A stretch of 64,000 bases of DNA, taken from positions 62,001 to 126,000 of the forward strand of contig NZ_PYGK01000002.1 of NCBI RefSeq assembly GCF_003014595.1, given 5' to 3'. Of this stretch, positions 7,492-19,698 are shown in pieces. The number at the start of each line of letters is the position of its first letter. The first letter of the stretch is position 1. Source of the stretch: Chitinophaga ginsengisoli (GTDB lineage Bacteria; Bacteroidota; Bacteroidia; Chitinophagales; Chitinophagaceae). Under the pieces are notes generated by a model. That model had not been told where the DNA came from and searched no databases. It worked only from the letters and a program-made list of their open reading frames with translations. The position numbers were made by a program, and so were the translations under genes.

Positions 7492-9966
7492 GTGAACTTC
7501 ACCACATTAACCCTAAGGGACGCAATAGCACAGGAACTGCTGACCTCACTTGCTACAGACTTAGACATGCTGGAAGATGGCGCCGACTCGCTTATCATCA
7601 GGATATATGAGGGAAACACTATCATTAACGAATATGTAGATCTGCATGACCTCTTTTACGAACAAAAGATTGCAGGTATCATCGTAAATGGTAACCTGAC
7701 CGTTAATGCACCTATTATCGATTTTGAGATCGATACCTATTCTTCCTTCCTGATCGTACATGGATCACTTACCTGCAAAACCCTGGCCGCAGGATGTGCG
7801 GAGATCATTATAGACGGAGATGTAACAGTAGCAGATGCGATGGTCGCTTTCTATAACCACGGTACTATTGAGATCCAGGGAGATCTGAATGCCAGACTCC
7901 TGATCATTGATGACCATGGGGCCTCCATTAAAGGCAGGATCAATGCTGCCACCTATTGCCGTGGATGGCATATAAAAGGAGCTAACTATACGAACTGGCG
8001 GCATATCTTATTGCCTGAGGTAGCAGACGAGCTGCTGGATGAAAAGGATTATCTCTTTGCCGGCGATGTGCGTCTGCTCAATATGCTGAAGGATGAAAAG
8101 CCTGTGTTCAGGGATAAGCTGGGTGATATATCCGCCGCTAATAATCCCGAAGCAAAAATTGTTTCATGGGAAACCGTTAAGCCGATGATCCAACACCTGG
8201 AATGCAAATATGAAGCATATCCCTTTGCCATTGCTGAAAAACGAGAACCAGGCTTGCCCGATGACCGCTTCCTTCTGTATAATGGCACTACGGTACTGGA
8301 CGAACTGGACCTGGATACTGAAGACTATATGAGCATAATAGTCGTGGGAGATCTCCATGTAAAAGGCAGCATTATCAACGAAAATACTGATGGCGCCTGC
8401 TCATTGATAGTACTGGGAAATCTGAAGGCGAAAAATGTATGTGTCGGCGGACAAATTATCTATATCAACGGGTACATTGCTGTTGAGGAGATGCTGATGG
8501 GTATATACAACCATGGTGAACTATACAGCACTTCCTATGTCTGGTGCCCGGTGGTAATAGCCGACGACTACAGCTTTTACTTCCCTGACTATGCCAATGT
8601 GAAAGTGCTGGAACTCTATGACCAGGACGACAACGACCTGATAAAGGAAAAACTGATCGGTGAGCTTTTCGATGAGGAAGAAGGCTTCCTGCTTTATAGT
8701 ACCATCCGCGAGGGCGTTCCCCTGCTCAAACAGCAGGAGCAGCTTACATCGATCACCAAAGAAGCGTTGGAAGCGATCATAAACGCACCACTCCTGGGAC
8801 CGGATAATTACAAGGTTGCTTTCGATGAAGACGACTGGTATATCACATTGGACAGAGGTGGAGAAATAGATGCGGATGGTAATGCGAGCCCTTCATCAGT
8901 GATTGCTATCAATCTTGATAAAGGCAAGTACTATTTCTGGTACCTCTCCGAAGATGGTACCATTGCCACGATGATAAAAGAGGGTGAAGACTGGATCATG
9001 GCGCCACCTGAGGCAGCAACCGATATACTTGAGCACTTCTCCCTCATTAATAGGCTCATCAACCGGAAAGTACGCTGGAATAATAAATATGTACAAAACA
9101 TCAACCAGGAGGAGTTGTGGAAACTTGTCTGGATGTTCCGCAATGGACAGGAAGAAACTGTATTCCAGGCAAGCGCCATTACCATCTGCAGAAGAGTGCT
9201 CTATGCCGCTGCCTATCCCTTTGCATATATCTTTGCCAGGTATAAGGAAGACAGCGAACACCGTGGTCTTGCGGGCTACCCTAGCTGGGCGCCCGCAGCC
9301 GCATTACTGGACGGACTGATACAGTGGGAACTGGCACAGGAGATCACCAGAAATAAACCGCTGGCCGAAAAATCAGAAGAACTGGATATTATCACGAACT
9401 ATAACTGGGGTGTCGCCTATCAGATCCCGGAACAGTATAACACCAAACCTATTGACAAGGACTTCATGATAGAGCTGAATGCCGACCTGGCGGCACGTGA
9501 AGGAGCCATATTGCGACTCGATGCAGGCATTGGTTCCTTCGTTATCGCGGGTATGCATGTGAATGATCTTGATATCCTCAATGACCTGATGCATCCCTTA
9601 GGCATTTATCCGAAGTACTTCACTGTTGTAGATAAAGAAGAAGAGGATGCATTGAAAGAGATTGCCGACGCCCTACTTACCGCTGCCTCGGATGAAGACC
9701 CCTTGAAACTGCAACCTTACCGGGAGTATCAGGCAACTATATGGAACTATGCGTATAACGAACTCGGGGATGTCGTATTCTGGCAGAACTGGATGGAGAC
9801 ATTACAAAGCAGGCTGACAAATCAGGCTGGTTCCTCCTATATCTTCCGTGGAGAAAGCCATGTAGCACCGATCCATCCTGAATTCGATCACTGGATCAAC
9901 TGGTGTGAAAAGTACAAGACTATCGCAGAGGGAAGTCATATTATTCTACCGGAAGAAGAAGCGTAA
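7492..9966 (+). CDS. Large protein with two beta-helix-like repeat blocks
   Basis: An 824-residue protein starting at GTG 7492. No signal peptide is seen, so it is probably cytosolic. Residues ~60-150 and ~281-365 are two copies of a beta-rich, Asn/Gly-turn block (IIVNGNLTVNA / IIVVGDLHVKGSI, both followed by a YNHG turn) resembling bactofilin or other polymer-forming right-handed beta-helix folds. The region from ~420 to 824 is mixed alpha/beta, acidic and unassigned. I do not recognise a named family for the full length. Proteins with such blocks sometimes sit near polymorphic-toxin immunity genes, but no toxin gene is adjacent. A strong terminator follows 17 bp after the stop. Confidence 0.6.
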   Translation: MNFTTLTLRDAIAQELLTSLATDLDMLEDGADSLIIRIYEGNTIINEYVDLHDLFYEQKIAGIIVNGNLTVNAPIIDFEIDTYSSFLIVHGSLTCKTLAAGCAEIIIDGDVTVADAMVAFYNHGTIEIQGDLNARLLIIDDHGASIKGRINAATYCRGWHIKGANYTNWRHILLPEVADELLDEKDYLFAGDVRLLNMLKDEKPVFRDKLGDISAANNPEAKIVSWETVKPMIQHLECKYEAYPFAIAEKREPGLPDDRFLLYNGTTVLDELDLDTEDYMSIIVVGDLHVKGSIINENTDGACSLIVLGNLKAKNVCVGGQIIYINGYIAVEEMLMGIYNHGELYSTSYVWCPVVIADDYSFYFPDYANVKVLELYDQDDNDLIKEKLIGELFDEEEGFLLYSTIREGVPLLKQQEQLTSITKEALEAIINAPLLGPDNYKVAFDEDDWYITLDRGGEIDADGNASPSSVIAINLDKGKYYFWYLSEDGTIATMIKEGEDWIMAPPEAATDILEHFSLINRLINRKVRWNNKYVQNINQEELWKLVWMFRNGQEETVFQASAITICRRVLYAAAYPFAYIFARYKEDSEHRGLAGYPSWAPAAALLDGLIQWELAQEITRNKPLAEKSEELDIITNYNWGVAYQIPEQYNTKPIDKDFMIELNADLAAREGAILRLDAGIGSFVIAGMHVNDLDILNDLMHPLGIYPKYFTVVDKEEEDALKEIADALLTAASDEDPLKLQPYREYQATIWNYAYNELGDVVFWQNWMETLQSRLTNQAGSSYIFRGESHVAPIHPEFDHWINWCEKYKTIAEGSHIILPEEEA

Positions 9967-9983
9967 GATCACTAACATCTTTT

Positions 9984-10024
9984 AAAAAGAACGGTGCCCA
10001 CGAGATTCAGGCACCGTTCTTTTT
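9984..10024. terminator. Bidirectional rho-independent terminator
   Basis: A 15-bp stem (AAAAAGAACGGTGCC with GGCACCGTTCTTTTT) and an 11-nt loop have an A-tract on one side and a T-tract on the other, so it can end transcription from both the plus-strand gene ending at 9966 and the minus-strand gene ending at 10029. Confidence 0.9.
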
Positions 10025-10028
10025 TGTA

Positions 10029-10517
10029 TCATTCCTGCTGTTTCTTCAGGGAATATTTCAGCGCTACATTACCGGACACTGTGCTGGTAACCGAATACCA
10101 TTTATTCGCGTCACTGAGTAACACCTCATAGCTTACACCTGCCCTATTGGTGATTTCTGTGACACCTTCAATATGCCTGTCGCGGTATTTTTTCTTCACC
10201 GCCCTCAACACTGTTAATGGCAGTTCATTCTCGCCGCAGTAGCGTAACGAATAGACCAGCGTACATTGTTTATCATACCAGATCCTGTATTGGCTATCGT
10301 CCTGTACGAAGCAAACAACATCAAGCGCTCCATCCTCTGTCCATCTGATATACTGCGCCTCAGGAAAAGTGTGATTGAAAAGACGTAACAATGCCTCATT
10401 GGGGGCAGCAAACAAAGACGATTGTGAGCAGAAGACCATTAATGCTACCAGAGCAATTCTTTTCACAGTCAACATGGGATGAAAAACAGCTACACGTAAA
10501 AAAGTAATCCGTTTCAT
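10029..10517 (-). CDS. Small exported PepSY-like protein
   Basis: A 162-residue exported protein. The signal segment is in residues 15-37 (LTVKRIALVALMVFCSQSSLFA), with an Ala-x-Ala-like cut near LFAAP. The mature part of ~125 residues (ALLRLFNHTFPEAQYIRWTE... ITNRAGVSYEVLLSDANKWYSV) resembles the PepSY-like beta-lactamase-inhibitor-like families common in Bacteroidota, usually two short alpha/beta repeats. The role is unknown. The ATG at 10517 is used; a later ATG at 10475 would start closer to the hydrophobic core and is equally possible. Confidence 0.6.
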   Translation of the reverse strand: MKRITFLRVAVFHPMLTVKRIALVALMVFCSQSSLFAAPNEALLRLFNHTFPEAQYIRWTEDGALDVVCFVQDDSQYRIWYDKQCTLVYSLRYCGENELPLTVLRAVKKKYRDRHIEGVTEITNRAGVSYEVLLSDANKWYSVTSTVSGNVALKYSLKKQQE

Positions 10518-10659
10518 GGTTTCAGATTTTATGAAGAACAATTTTGTTATTGATGATGTAAAAGTAGTACGGCGTCAAACTTCAAAATTGTATAAAACGG
10601 AATAGGGTCTCTTTTTTCGTAAATGCTTTCTATTACATGGTATATAAAACGCCGGAGTC

Positions 10660-11877
10660 TTATTCGCCTCCTGCTGTGGTACTTTTGAAGATCTCTGCCA
10701 GTTTATCTGTTAAGGCTTTCCCCCGCAGGTCACGTGCAATGATGTTGCCATTGGGATCTAACAGGAAGTTAGCCGGGATCGCCCTTATGTTGTATATCTT
10801 TGCTGCTTCGTTACTCCATCCTTTGAGATCACTCACCTGTGTCCAGTTTAACTGGTCCTTTTCAATAGCCTTCAGCCATGCTTCTCTTTGGCTTGGACCA
10901 TCCAGCGATACGCCTAACACAGTAAATCCCTTCTCCTTAAATTGTTTATAGGCGGCCACCACATTCGGGTTCTCCTCTCTGCATGGTCCGCACCAGCTTG
11001 CCCAGAAGTCCAGCAATACATATTGCGACCTGAAATCAGACAGCTTCACCTGCTTTCCATCGGGCGTAGTCTGCTGAAAATCGGGGGCTGTTTTACCAAT
11101 CTGGGTACTCTTGACAGCAGCCAGCCGGACAAGTATATCTTTGGCCAGTGGCGCCTTTTTCAATGTTGGCGAAAGCCGATTGTACGCCGCTTCAATTTCG
11201 CTATTGAGTGTGGCTTCGGCAGTAGCTTGTTGTAAGCAGATCAGGCTGAAATAAGTATCCAGGTGTTTCTTCGCAAAATCCAGGCGGAGCTGGTTTGATT
11301 CTGTTATCAGCAACTTCTCCCGTGCATCGAAACCTTCATTTACCTTTGCATCCTTTTTCTGTTCCTCGGGCAATGCATTATACTCTTTGTATAAGGCATC
11401 AAACTTATCTTCATTAGGCTTTAATAATGCCAGGACTTCCTTATTCAGGCTGTTAGTGACAGAACCTTTGATCTCAAGATGCTTCAGCGAATCAGGCGCC
11501 ATCATCGAGAATGCCGCAGGCTCCAGGTAAAACCGGAAAAAATCCATCGTTTCTCCCTTTGGAAGCTTGTTGACATAAGGGTTCCTGTTAAGAAACAGGG
11601 ATGAGTAAACAGGATACTCCAATTTACCTTTAAAGATAAAACGTCCTTCCTGAACAACAACTGAGTCAGTTATTTGTTGATCCTCCAGATGATATACCAG
11701 GAAGATCTTGTCTCCGTTCTTCAAAGCATCCACCTTTCCTTCTACCTTAAAGGAATGCTGTGCCATCAGCATTGAGGGGAACAATAACAGTGCTGTTAGC
11801 GATTGTTTTATTCTAAGGGCCATTCGGGAATGTGCGGATAAGTCTGTGTCCAGCATATGCTGTAATCTATTTTTCAT
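10660..11877 (-). CDS. TlpA-type thioredoxin with DUF4369 domain
   Basis: A 405-residue periplasmic thiol-disulfide oxidoreductase. After a signal anchor (~24-39), residues ~43-130 match the DUF4369 N-terminal domain (FKVEGKVDALKNGDKIFLVY). A helical linker leads to a TlpA/AhpC-like thioredoxin fold at ~265-400 with active site WCGPC (Cys296, Cys299) and cis-proline in RAIPANF. Such proteins reduce or shuffle disulfides in the periplasm, for example during cytochrome maturation; this class is expanded in Bacteroidota with unclear individual targets. It is monocistronic on the minus strand, 142 bp before the PepSY-like gene. Confidence 0.9.
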   Translation of the reverse strand: MKNRLQHMLDTDLSAHSRMALRIKQSLTALLLFPSMLMAQHSFKVEGKVDALKNGDKIFLVYHLEDQQITDSVVVQEGRFIFKGKLEYPVYSSLFLNRNPYVNKLPKGETMDFFRFYLEPAAFSMMAPDSLKHLEIKGSVTNSLNKEVLALLKPNEDKFDALYKEYNALPEEQKKDAKVNEGFDAREKLLITESNQLRLDFAKKHLDTYFSLICLQQATAEATLNSEIEAAYNRLSPTLKKAPLAKDILVRLAAVKSTQIGKTAPDFQQTTPDGKQVKLSDFRSQYVLLDFWASWCGPCREENPNVVAAYKQFKEKGFTVLGVSLDGPSQREAWLKAIEKDQLNWTQVSDLKGWSNEAAKIYNIRAIPANFLLDPNGNIIARDLRGKALTDKLAEIFKSTTAGGE

Positions 11878-12174
11878 GTCTATTTACGTGTACCTGGGTT
11901 AAGGGATTGGTCAATATACAAATTAACCGGATTATTTCTTATTCCACCGGGAATAATGATACATGCATACCAGGACTGATATACGGTTGCCAGGCAGGTT
12001 CATTATTAAAGCTCTCTTTAAAAGCCATTACAGCCCCATAAGGCCAATTTATCCTGATATCCTTTAAATTTACACGAAGGCCGGCGATAGTGCCAAAAAA
12101 GGGTTCCAAAAGCCTGAAATAAATCGTTTCGATATTATCTTAGTAATTCACTTTTTACTATTAAATGACTGCTC

Positions 12175-13494
12175 ATGCGTTTATCAGGTATTCCACTCCT
12201 ATTGGCTCTATTCTTTTGCAGTAGCACAGTATTCTCTCAGCAACGGCCTAATGTCATTTTTGTACTAACGGATGACCTGGGATACGCTGATCTCGCCTGT
12301 TATGGCAATCCTGTTATTAAAACGCCCTTTTTAGACCGGATGGCCGGGATGGGAGTAAGAGCCACCAACTACGTTGTGACCAGTCCCACCTGCTCACCAT
12401 CAAGAGCTTCTTTACTCACGGGCAGGTATTGCACACGACCTGATATTCCATTACCACTGGCACCCGGTTCTCCACTGGGACTGCCGGCATCAGAAGTAAC
12501 AATTGCTGAAATGCTCAGGGCATCAGGCTATAAAACTGCCATGATCGGCAAATGGCATCTGGGCGACCACCCCGCTAATCTGCCTATGAACCAGGGCTTT
12601 GATTCTTATTTCGGACTGTTGTACAGCCATGACTATCGCCCTCCATATGTTAAAAGCGATACTACCATGAAACTGTATCGTAACTACACACCTGCCGTTA
12701 TCAGGCCACATGATAGCTCCCTCATACAGACATATACAAGGGAAGCCATACGATATATAAAAGAACAAAAAAAAGATAAACCCTTCTTTCTGTACCTGGC
12801 GCATAATATGCCCCACCTGCCGGTATATTTTGCAGCGCATAGGAAGAACAGCAGTATGGAAAATGGCGGAGAACTGGGCGCCGTGATTAACGAAATGGAT
12901 GAAGGGCTGGCTGCTATCTGGAAGACACTGGAACAACAGGGTCTGGCAGACAATACCATCTTCCTGTTCTCCAGCGATAACGGCCCATGGAATGATTACC
13001 CTTCCCGTATGTCTGACGACAGCGTTACGAAATCCTATCACACCGGTTATACAGGCGTATTCAGGGGAAGCAAAGCCACTACTTATGAAGGGGGGGTACG
13101 GGTTCCTTTTATTGCCTACTGGAAGAATCATACGCTTAAAGGGGCAACCGTTTATGCGGCCATGACCTGCCTGGATGTGCTGCCTACACTCGCAGAATGG
13201 GTGCGCTGCCCTTTACCAGCCAATACAGCACTGGACGGGCAGTCCATCGCTACAGTACTTACCCGGAATAATGCCCCGGATACCCACAGAGAGATCTATT
13301 ATGTACACAATAACATACCTGAAGTGGTACGCCAGGGACCCTGGAAATTAAGAAGAACAAAATCGTCCGGACAGGCAGTCATTGAATTATTCAATCTCAA
13401 TTACGATCCGGCAGAAAGAGTGAACGTCTCCAACGATCATCCTGAGATAGTAGCAAAACTCACTACACTTTTAGACCAATATCCCGTAAATTAG
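12175..13494 (+). CDS. Sulfatase, exported
   Basis: A 439-residue type I sulfatase with signal peptide 1-21. Metal-site aspartates Asp33-Asp34 lie in [11 protein letters not shown], and the formylglycine motif CSPSR has its Cys at residue 73 with the usual SRASLLTGR continuation. IGKWHLG carries catalytic Lys and His, and SSDNGP the third metal Asp/Asn pair. It hydrolyses sulfate esters, probably from glycans in this genus. The Cys form needs a maturase (FGE or anSME), and none is present in this window. No SusCD pair is adjacent. Confidence 0.9.
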   Translation: MRLSGIPLLLALFFCSSTVFSQQRPNVIFVLTDDLGYADLACYGNPVIKTPFLDRMAGMGVRATNYVVTSPTCSPSRASLLTGRYCTRPDIPLPLAPGSPLGLPASEVTIAEMLRASGYKTAMIGKWHLGDHPANLPMNQGFDSYFGLLYSHDYRPPYVKSDTTMKLYRNYTPAVIRPHDSSLIQTYTREAIRYIKEQKKDKPFFLYLAHNMPHLPVYFAAHRKNSSMENGGELGAVINEMDEGLAAIWKTLEQQGLADNTIFLFSSDNGPWNDYPSRMSDDSVTKSYHTGYTGVFRGSKATTYEGGVRVPFIAYWKNHTLKGATVYAAMTCLDVLPTLAEWVRCPLPANTALDGQSIATVLTRNNAPDTHREIYYVHNNIPEVVRQGPWKLRRTKSSGQAVIELFNLNYDPAERVNVSNDHPEIVAKLTTLLDQYPVN

Positions 13495-13519
13495 CCAAAG
13501 AAAAGGCTTGTTTACTTTC

Positions 13520-13542
13520 CCCCGCATGATCAACATGCGGGG
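13520..13542. terminator. Hairpin after sulfatase gene
   Basis: Perfect 9-bp stem CCCCGCATG/CATGCGGGG around ATCAA, 25 bp after the sulfatase stop. A run of A rather than T follows on the plus strand, so termination efficiency is uncertain. Confidence 0.5.
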
Positions 13543-13678
13543 AAAATATCCAGATACACTGTACCCTGTCCACGTTTTATCCCCCTACCTAAAGATTGAT
13601 ATCCCTTCTATAACACAGTTCTTTCATAATGCACCACGACTGGAGGCATCGGCAATCATAATAGATTTTAACTATTAA

Positions 13679-16063
<2,385 letters not shown>

Positions 16064-16084
16064 TAGTAAGAACCAGTGAATAAA

Positions 16085-16119
16085 AAAGCAAAGCCGCCCT
16101 CACAGGCGGTTTTGTTTTT
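16085..16119. terminator. Bidirectional rho-independent terminator
   Basis: Stem GCCGCC/GGCGGT with flanking AAAGC and TTTTGTTTTTT lies between the convergent katG and DUF4256 genes and can serve both. Confidence 0.85.
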
Positions 16120-16141
16120 TTTAGCTGATACCATTTCCAGT

Positions 16142-16717
16142 TTAAACCCTTAGCGAACCACGAAAACCTCTGGCAGCATAATAAGAGATGGCGCCGTTAT
16201 GATACAGGAAAACAGTGTCGTAGCGGCGATCACAAAAGACTGCCCCGCCCAGTTTTCTGATGTTGGCGGGTGTAGCCACCCAGCTGGAGGTTTTCAGATC
16301 GAATGCACCAAGTTCCTGCAGTCCGCGGTATTCTTCTTCTGTTAAAAGCTCGATACCCATAGAAGCGGCCATATCAACAGCACTACCATCCGGTTTTGCT
16401 TCTTTCCTTTCCTCCAATGCTTCATCATCGTAACAAAGACTTCTGCGACCCTTAGGGCTTTCGGCTGAACAATCATAAAAAATGTATTCGCCCGTCTTTT
16501 TATCATGCCCTACAACATCCGGTTCACCACCTGTTTTTTCCATTTCACTGAGTGCCCACAGCTTTTCTGTATTGGCTTCCAGCTTTGCCTGCACATCTGC
16601 CCAGGCAAGACCTTTGTGACGCTGCATGTGTTTCTCGAAACGGGCTTTTAATATGCCGAGTAACTCTTTACGTTGTTCTGCGGACAACTCCTTCTTTGAA
16701 CTGGTTTTCTTTGCCAT
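16142..16717 (-). CDS. DUF4256 family protein
   Basis: A 191-residue cytosolic protein of the DUF4256 family, function unknown. Family signatures include WALSEMEKTGGEPDVVG, YDCSAESPKGRRSLCYD, the central GIELLTEEEYRGLQELG and the C-terminal GGAVFCDRRYDTVFLYHNGA. The start MAKKTSSKK at 16717 is preferred to the ATG seven codons earlier because the lysine-rich leader is typical. It is convergent with katG. The next minus-strand gene upstream starts at 17174; the 67-bp gap leaves cotranscription open. Confidence 0.88.
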   Translation of the reverse strand: MAKKTSSKKELSAEQRKELLGILKARFEKHMQRHKGLAWADVQAKLEANTEKLWALSEMEKTGGEPDVVGHDKKTGEYIFYDCSAESPKGRRSLCYDDEALEERKEAKPDGSAVDMAASMGIELLTEEEYRGLQELGAFDLKTSSWVATPANIRKLGGAVFCDRRYDTVFLYHNGAISYYAARGFRGSLRV

Positions 16718-16784
16718 AACTTCAATTATTACTGCCACATTGGGGCTTTACTTAAATATACATGAATCTTTGTGCTCACGTATT

Positions 16785-17174
16785 TCATTTATTGATTAAC
16801 ACCGGAACAAGTCTTCTTTCTGCAGGTCTGAAATACCAGGATATTACAGTCAGTGCTAACAGCAACAGGGAAGGAAATATCTCATTCACAGCATTGCCTG
16901 CTAAAATATGTGAAGCTATCGCGCCTGTCATGGCAAAGAAAAACCCTGCATACGCCCATTCCTTCAGTAAAGGGGCTCTTGGAACCAGCACTGCTACAAC
17001 ACCCAGCAATTTCCAGATACCGATTATGGTTGGGAAATAAACAGGATAACCTAAATGTGCCAGAAAATCTGTTTCCGATTTTATTTTGAATAATTGTACT
17101 ATACCTGTTGAAAACATTCCTAATGCGAGCCAGGCAGTGGCAATCCAATAAATGATCTTGTTCCTTTTTGTCAT
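16785..17174 (-). CDS. DoxX-like membrane protein
   Basis: A 129-residue inner-membrane protein of the DoxX-like family with four hydrophobic segments (~8-26, 48-66, 74-92, 100-117). The family pattern TGIVQLFKIKSETDFLAHLGYP is clear. Its start codon overlaps the stop of the SRPBCC gene by four bases (ATGA), giving translational coupling. ArsR, SRPBCC and DoxX genes commonly occur together; the biochemical role is not settled. Confidence 0.88.
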   Translation of the reverse strand: MTKRNKIIYWIATAWLALGMFSTGIVQLFKIKSETDFLAHLGYPVYFPTIIGIWKLLGVVAVLVPRAPLLKEWAYAGFFFAMTGAIASHILAGNAVNEIFPSLLLLALTVISWYFRPAERRLVPVLINK

Positions 17175-17647
17175 GCGTGTTGTTTTAATTTACTTACTAT
17201 TTCCTGTAATCGGTTATGTGCTATATTTATACCATAGGCAAAAGGCATCTTCAGCTGCTGGTCTCTGTCAGCGGCAGATTTGTACACTATATGCATGGTG
17301 AGTTTACTTGTATCGTCGGTGAGTTTTTCAAACTCCAGGAACTCAAGCTGAACACCCCATGATGCATTCACCATTTCAAATGTTCGTGTGATCTTCTCGT
17401 TGGGACGAAAGTCATGGAATACACCGCTGGCCTGAAATGCCACATTACCCTGAGGATCTTTTGTTTCATACTGCCAGCTGCCATGCTTCTTACCTTCAAA
17501 CTTCACCACTTTCGTTCCCATCCATTGCTCAATGATTTCGGGTTCTGCATGTGCCTTAAAAAGCAATTCCAATGGCAGATCAAATTCCCTTGTTACCGTT
17601 AAATCATGCTTTCCTTCTTCAGCATTGACCTTTGTTTTTCTTTCCAT
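17171..17647 (-). CDS. SRPBCC/AHSA1-like protein
   Basis: A 158-residue protein of the SRPBCC superfamily, activator of Hsp90 ATPase homologue 1-like branch. The opening VTREFDLPLELLFKAHAEPEIIEQWMG is the family signature near residues 18-44, and the GFHDF-like turn (VFHDFRPNEKITRTFE) is also present. These proteins bind hydrophobic ligands in a deep cavity; the ligand is unknown. It is the middle gene of the ArsR-controlled operon: 6 bp after arsR and overlapping the DoxX gene by four bases. Confidence 0.88.
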   Translation of the reverse strand: MERKTKVNAEEGKHDLTVTREFDLPLELLFKAHAEPEIIEQWMGTKVVKFEGKKHGSWQYETKDPQGNVAFQASGVFHDFRPNEKITRTFEMVNASWGVQLEFLEFEKLTDDTSKLTMHIVYKSAADRDQQLKMPFAYGINIAHNRLQEIVSKLKQHA

Positions 17648-17653
17648 AGTATT

Positions 17654-17977
17654 TCATTTATTGGGTTTGTACTTTTTCATTACATCTTCCAGTTTGTTGA
17701 ACCTGTCGTCCCACATGTTGCGGAATGGTTCGATAAAGTCTGCTACTTCTTTCATTTTTTTTGCATTGATGTGATAATAAATCTCCCTGCCGTTTTGCTC
17801 TTGCTGAAGCAATTCGCACTCGGTGAGTATTTGCAAGTGTTTTGAAACTGTCGGTCTTGCTGTGTCAAAGTTGGCAGCTATTGCGCCTGCTGTCAGTGAC
17901 TGTGTAGCAAGTAACAACAATATGGCCCTCCTCGTCGGATCTGCTATCGCCTGGAATACATCTCTTCTCAGATTCAT
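17654..17977 (-). CDS. ArsR-family transcriptional repressor
   Basis: A 107-residue winged-helix regulator. The recognition region is [29 protein letters not shown] (split across helices 3-4, ~residues 30-58), and the wing contains [10 protein letters not shown]. No CxC or other metal-sensing cysteine pair is visible, so it is probably not a metal sensor; the ArsR-SRPBCC-DoxX context suggests a lipophilic or stress signal. It most likely represses its own operon through the two repeats just upstream of its start codon. Confidence 0.9.
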   Translation of the reverse strand: MNLRRDVFQAIADPTRRAILLLLATQSLTAGAIAANFDTARPTVSKHLQILTECELLQQEQNGREIYYHINAKKMKEVADFIEPFRNMWDDRFNKLEDVMKKYKPNK

Positions 17978-17980
17978 TAT

Positions 17981-18022
17981 GTAGCTATTTGACTACAAAT
18001 ATAAGTGTAGCTATTTAACTAC
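17981..18022 (-). promoter_or_regulatory. Tandem ArsR-type operator
   Basis: Two near-identical 16-bp sites, GTAGCTATTTGACTAC (17981-17996) and GTAGCTATTTAACTAC (18007-18022), have GTAG/CTAC ends in inverted orientation. Their starts are 26 bp apart, about 2.5 helical turns, and the first lies four bases upstream of the arsR start codon. This is a strong candidate autoregulatory site. Apart from these sites, nothing is recognised between 18023 and 18324. Confidence 0.75.
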
Positions 18023-18324
18023 ACAACTTTTTTTAGATATTTTTTTATACTACTGATTTTCAATACTTTTCACTTTCCCGACATCAGATGCCGGGGCTGA
18101 TTATCCCGCTCTACGGGGAAATTGTTGTATGGCCAAAACAAAAGCCGGCCAGGGTCCTTGTATAAATGCTACTCAATGCATGCACTGTTCTGATACATAC
18201 AATGACTGTCCATAATCGAACATTTATGCATTTTTAAAAAAAGGCAAGACTTTGACATAAAGACGGTTAGGTACATGGCACAACGTTTGGCTCCGGGTAA
18301 CTGTCTTCATAATAGATATTGTAT

Positions 18325-19524
18325 ATGAGAAAACTTTTCGCTCACCTGCTGATACTGGCATGCTGCGCCACGCAGGTAAAGGCGCAGTCGGCATATGATT
18401 CCGTCCACGTGTCCATAAAAAAATTCATGACAGAACAGCATGTTCCCGGCTTTGCTACCTGCATTGTAAAAGACGGAAAAATAGTATGGTCTAAGGCCTA
18501 TGGACAGGCAGATATCGCCAAAGAAAGGGCCATGAGCATAGACGGGATAATGAACATTGGCTCCGTATCCAAGACATTTACAACAACTGCAGCAATGCAA
18601 CTGTGGGAGAAAGGATTGATTGATCTGAATGCAGACGTCAGCATCTACCTGGGCTTTAAAGTCAGGAACCCGAAATACCCGGATAAACCGATCACCGTTT
18701 TCCAGATACTAACACATACCTCATCAGTCATTGACAGCAAAGCCTATGAGGAGAGTTATGCCTGTGGGGATCCTACCCAATCTCTGGATAACTGGATCCG
18801 TAGTATTCTGACTCCGGATGGATCCCTATACAATAACGGTGACACCTACGCCAACTGGTCCCCAGGCGATAAACGCCAATATTCCAATGTGGCATTCGGA
18901 CTACTTGGATTGATCGTAGAGAAGGTAGCCAGACAACCTTTCAACTTATATTGCAAAGAGAATATCTTTCAACCCCTGGGCATGTACAAAACCGGATGGT
19001 TGTTAAGCGAGGTAGATACCAGTAATTATATCCGGCCTTATGCCTACATTACAGCAGAGAGCAGAAAGGAGTATATGGCCTTTGGCCGGCTGTTTCCCAA
19101 CGAGTCTGAGTTTAAAGTAGGCACCTACATTCCGGTGTGTTTATATAGCTTCCCTAATTATCCTGACGGGCTAGTCAGAACCAGTGTACGTGACTTGTCC
19201 TTTTTTATGACTGCGCTCCTGAATGGCGGTGAGCTAAACGGCAAGCGAATATTGAAGAAAGAAACTATCGACAAAATGTTTACCTCGCAACTGGAAGGAT
19301 ACCAAGCGCAGGGCTTAACCTGGCGTACTTCCGAATTCGAAGGCAAGCACAGCAAGGTGAAATTGTGGGGACATTCCGGCCTCGATCCCGGTATTCAAAC
19401 TTTCATGTTCTTCAATCGTGAAAATAAAACGGGGGTGATTACTTTTCAAAATTCCCCTGCCGACGGGATACCTAAGATTGTTGGGGAGTTATATGAAGCG
19501 GCGACGATATCCGACACACAATAG
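18325..19524 (+). CDS. Serine hydrolase, beta-lactamase (class C-like) family
   Basis: A 399-residue exported serine hydrolase with signal peptide 1-21 ending VKAQ. The catalytic SVSK motif is Ser80/Lys83 (NIGSVSKTF), the YSN triad element falls near residue 191 (RQYSNVAFG) and HSG near residue 352 (WGHSGLDPG). Members of this clan include esterases, peptidases and beta-lactamases; the substrate is open. The ATG at 18325 is chosen over a TTG two codons earlier because the signal peptide starts MRK. It stands alone, followed by a strong terminator. Confidence 0.87.
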   Translation: MRKLFAHLLILACCATQVKAQSAYDSVHVSIKKFMTEQHVPGFATCIVKDGKIVWSKAYGQADIAKERAMSIDGIMNIGSVSKTFTTTAAMQLWEKGLIDLNADVSIYLGFKVRNPKYPDKPITVFQILTHTSSVIDSKAYEESYACGDPTQSLDNWIRSILTPDGSLYNNGDTYANWSPGDKRQYSNVAFGLLGLIVEKVARQPFNLYCKENIFQPLGMYKTGWLLSEVDTSNYIRPYAYITAESRKEYMAFGRLFPNESEFKVGTYIPVCLYSFPNYPDGLVRTSVRDLSFFMTALLNGGELNGKRILKKETIDKMFTSQLEGYQAQGLTWRTSEFEGKHSKVKLWGHSGLDPGIQTFMFFNRENKTGVITFQNSPADGIPKIVGELYEAATISDTQ

Positions 19525-19654
19525 CTTACCCGAAAAATACAAACTAGTTGGTATTTCCCGTTTGAGCGGGATTTAAAGACGATCCATAAAGATGGACTGA
19601 CGAACAGAAGGAATATTATAAATTCGGAATTCAAATTATAAAAGCATGTTTGTA

Positions 19655-19698
19655 TTGTGCCGTTGCGGGGCAGAAAACCCGCAACGGCACAACTTTTT
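19655..19698 (+). terminator. Rho-independent terminator
   Basis: A 15-bp perfect stem TTGTGCCGTTGCGGG/CCCGCAACGGCACAA with an 8-nt loop and a following CTTTTTT tract. It sits in the 370-bp interval between the serine hydrolase and the NmrA-like gene; nothing else is recognised there. Confidence 0.9.

Noticed and set aside
12523..13131. 202-residue minus-strand frame
   Set aside because: Antisense to the sulfatase coding region.
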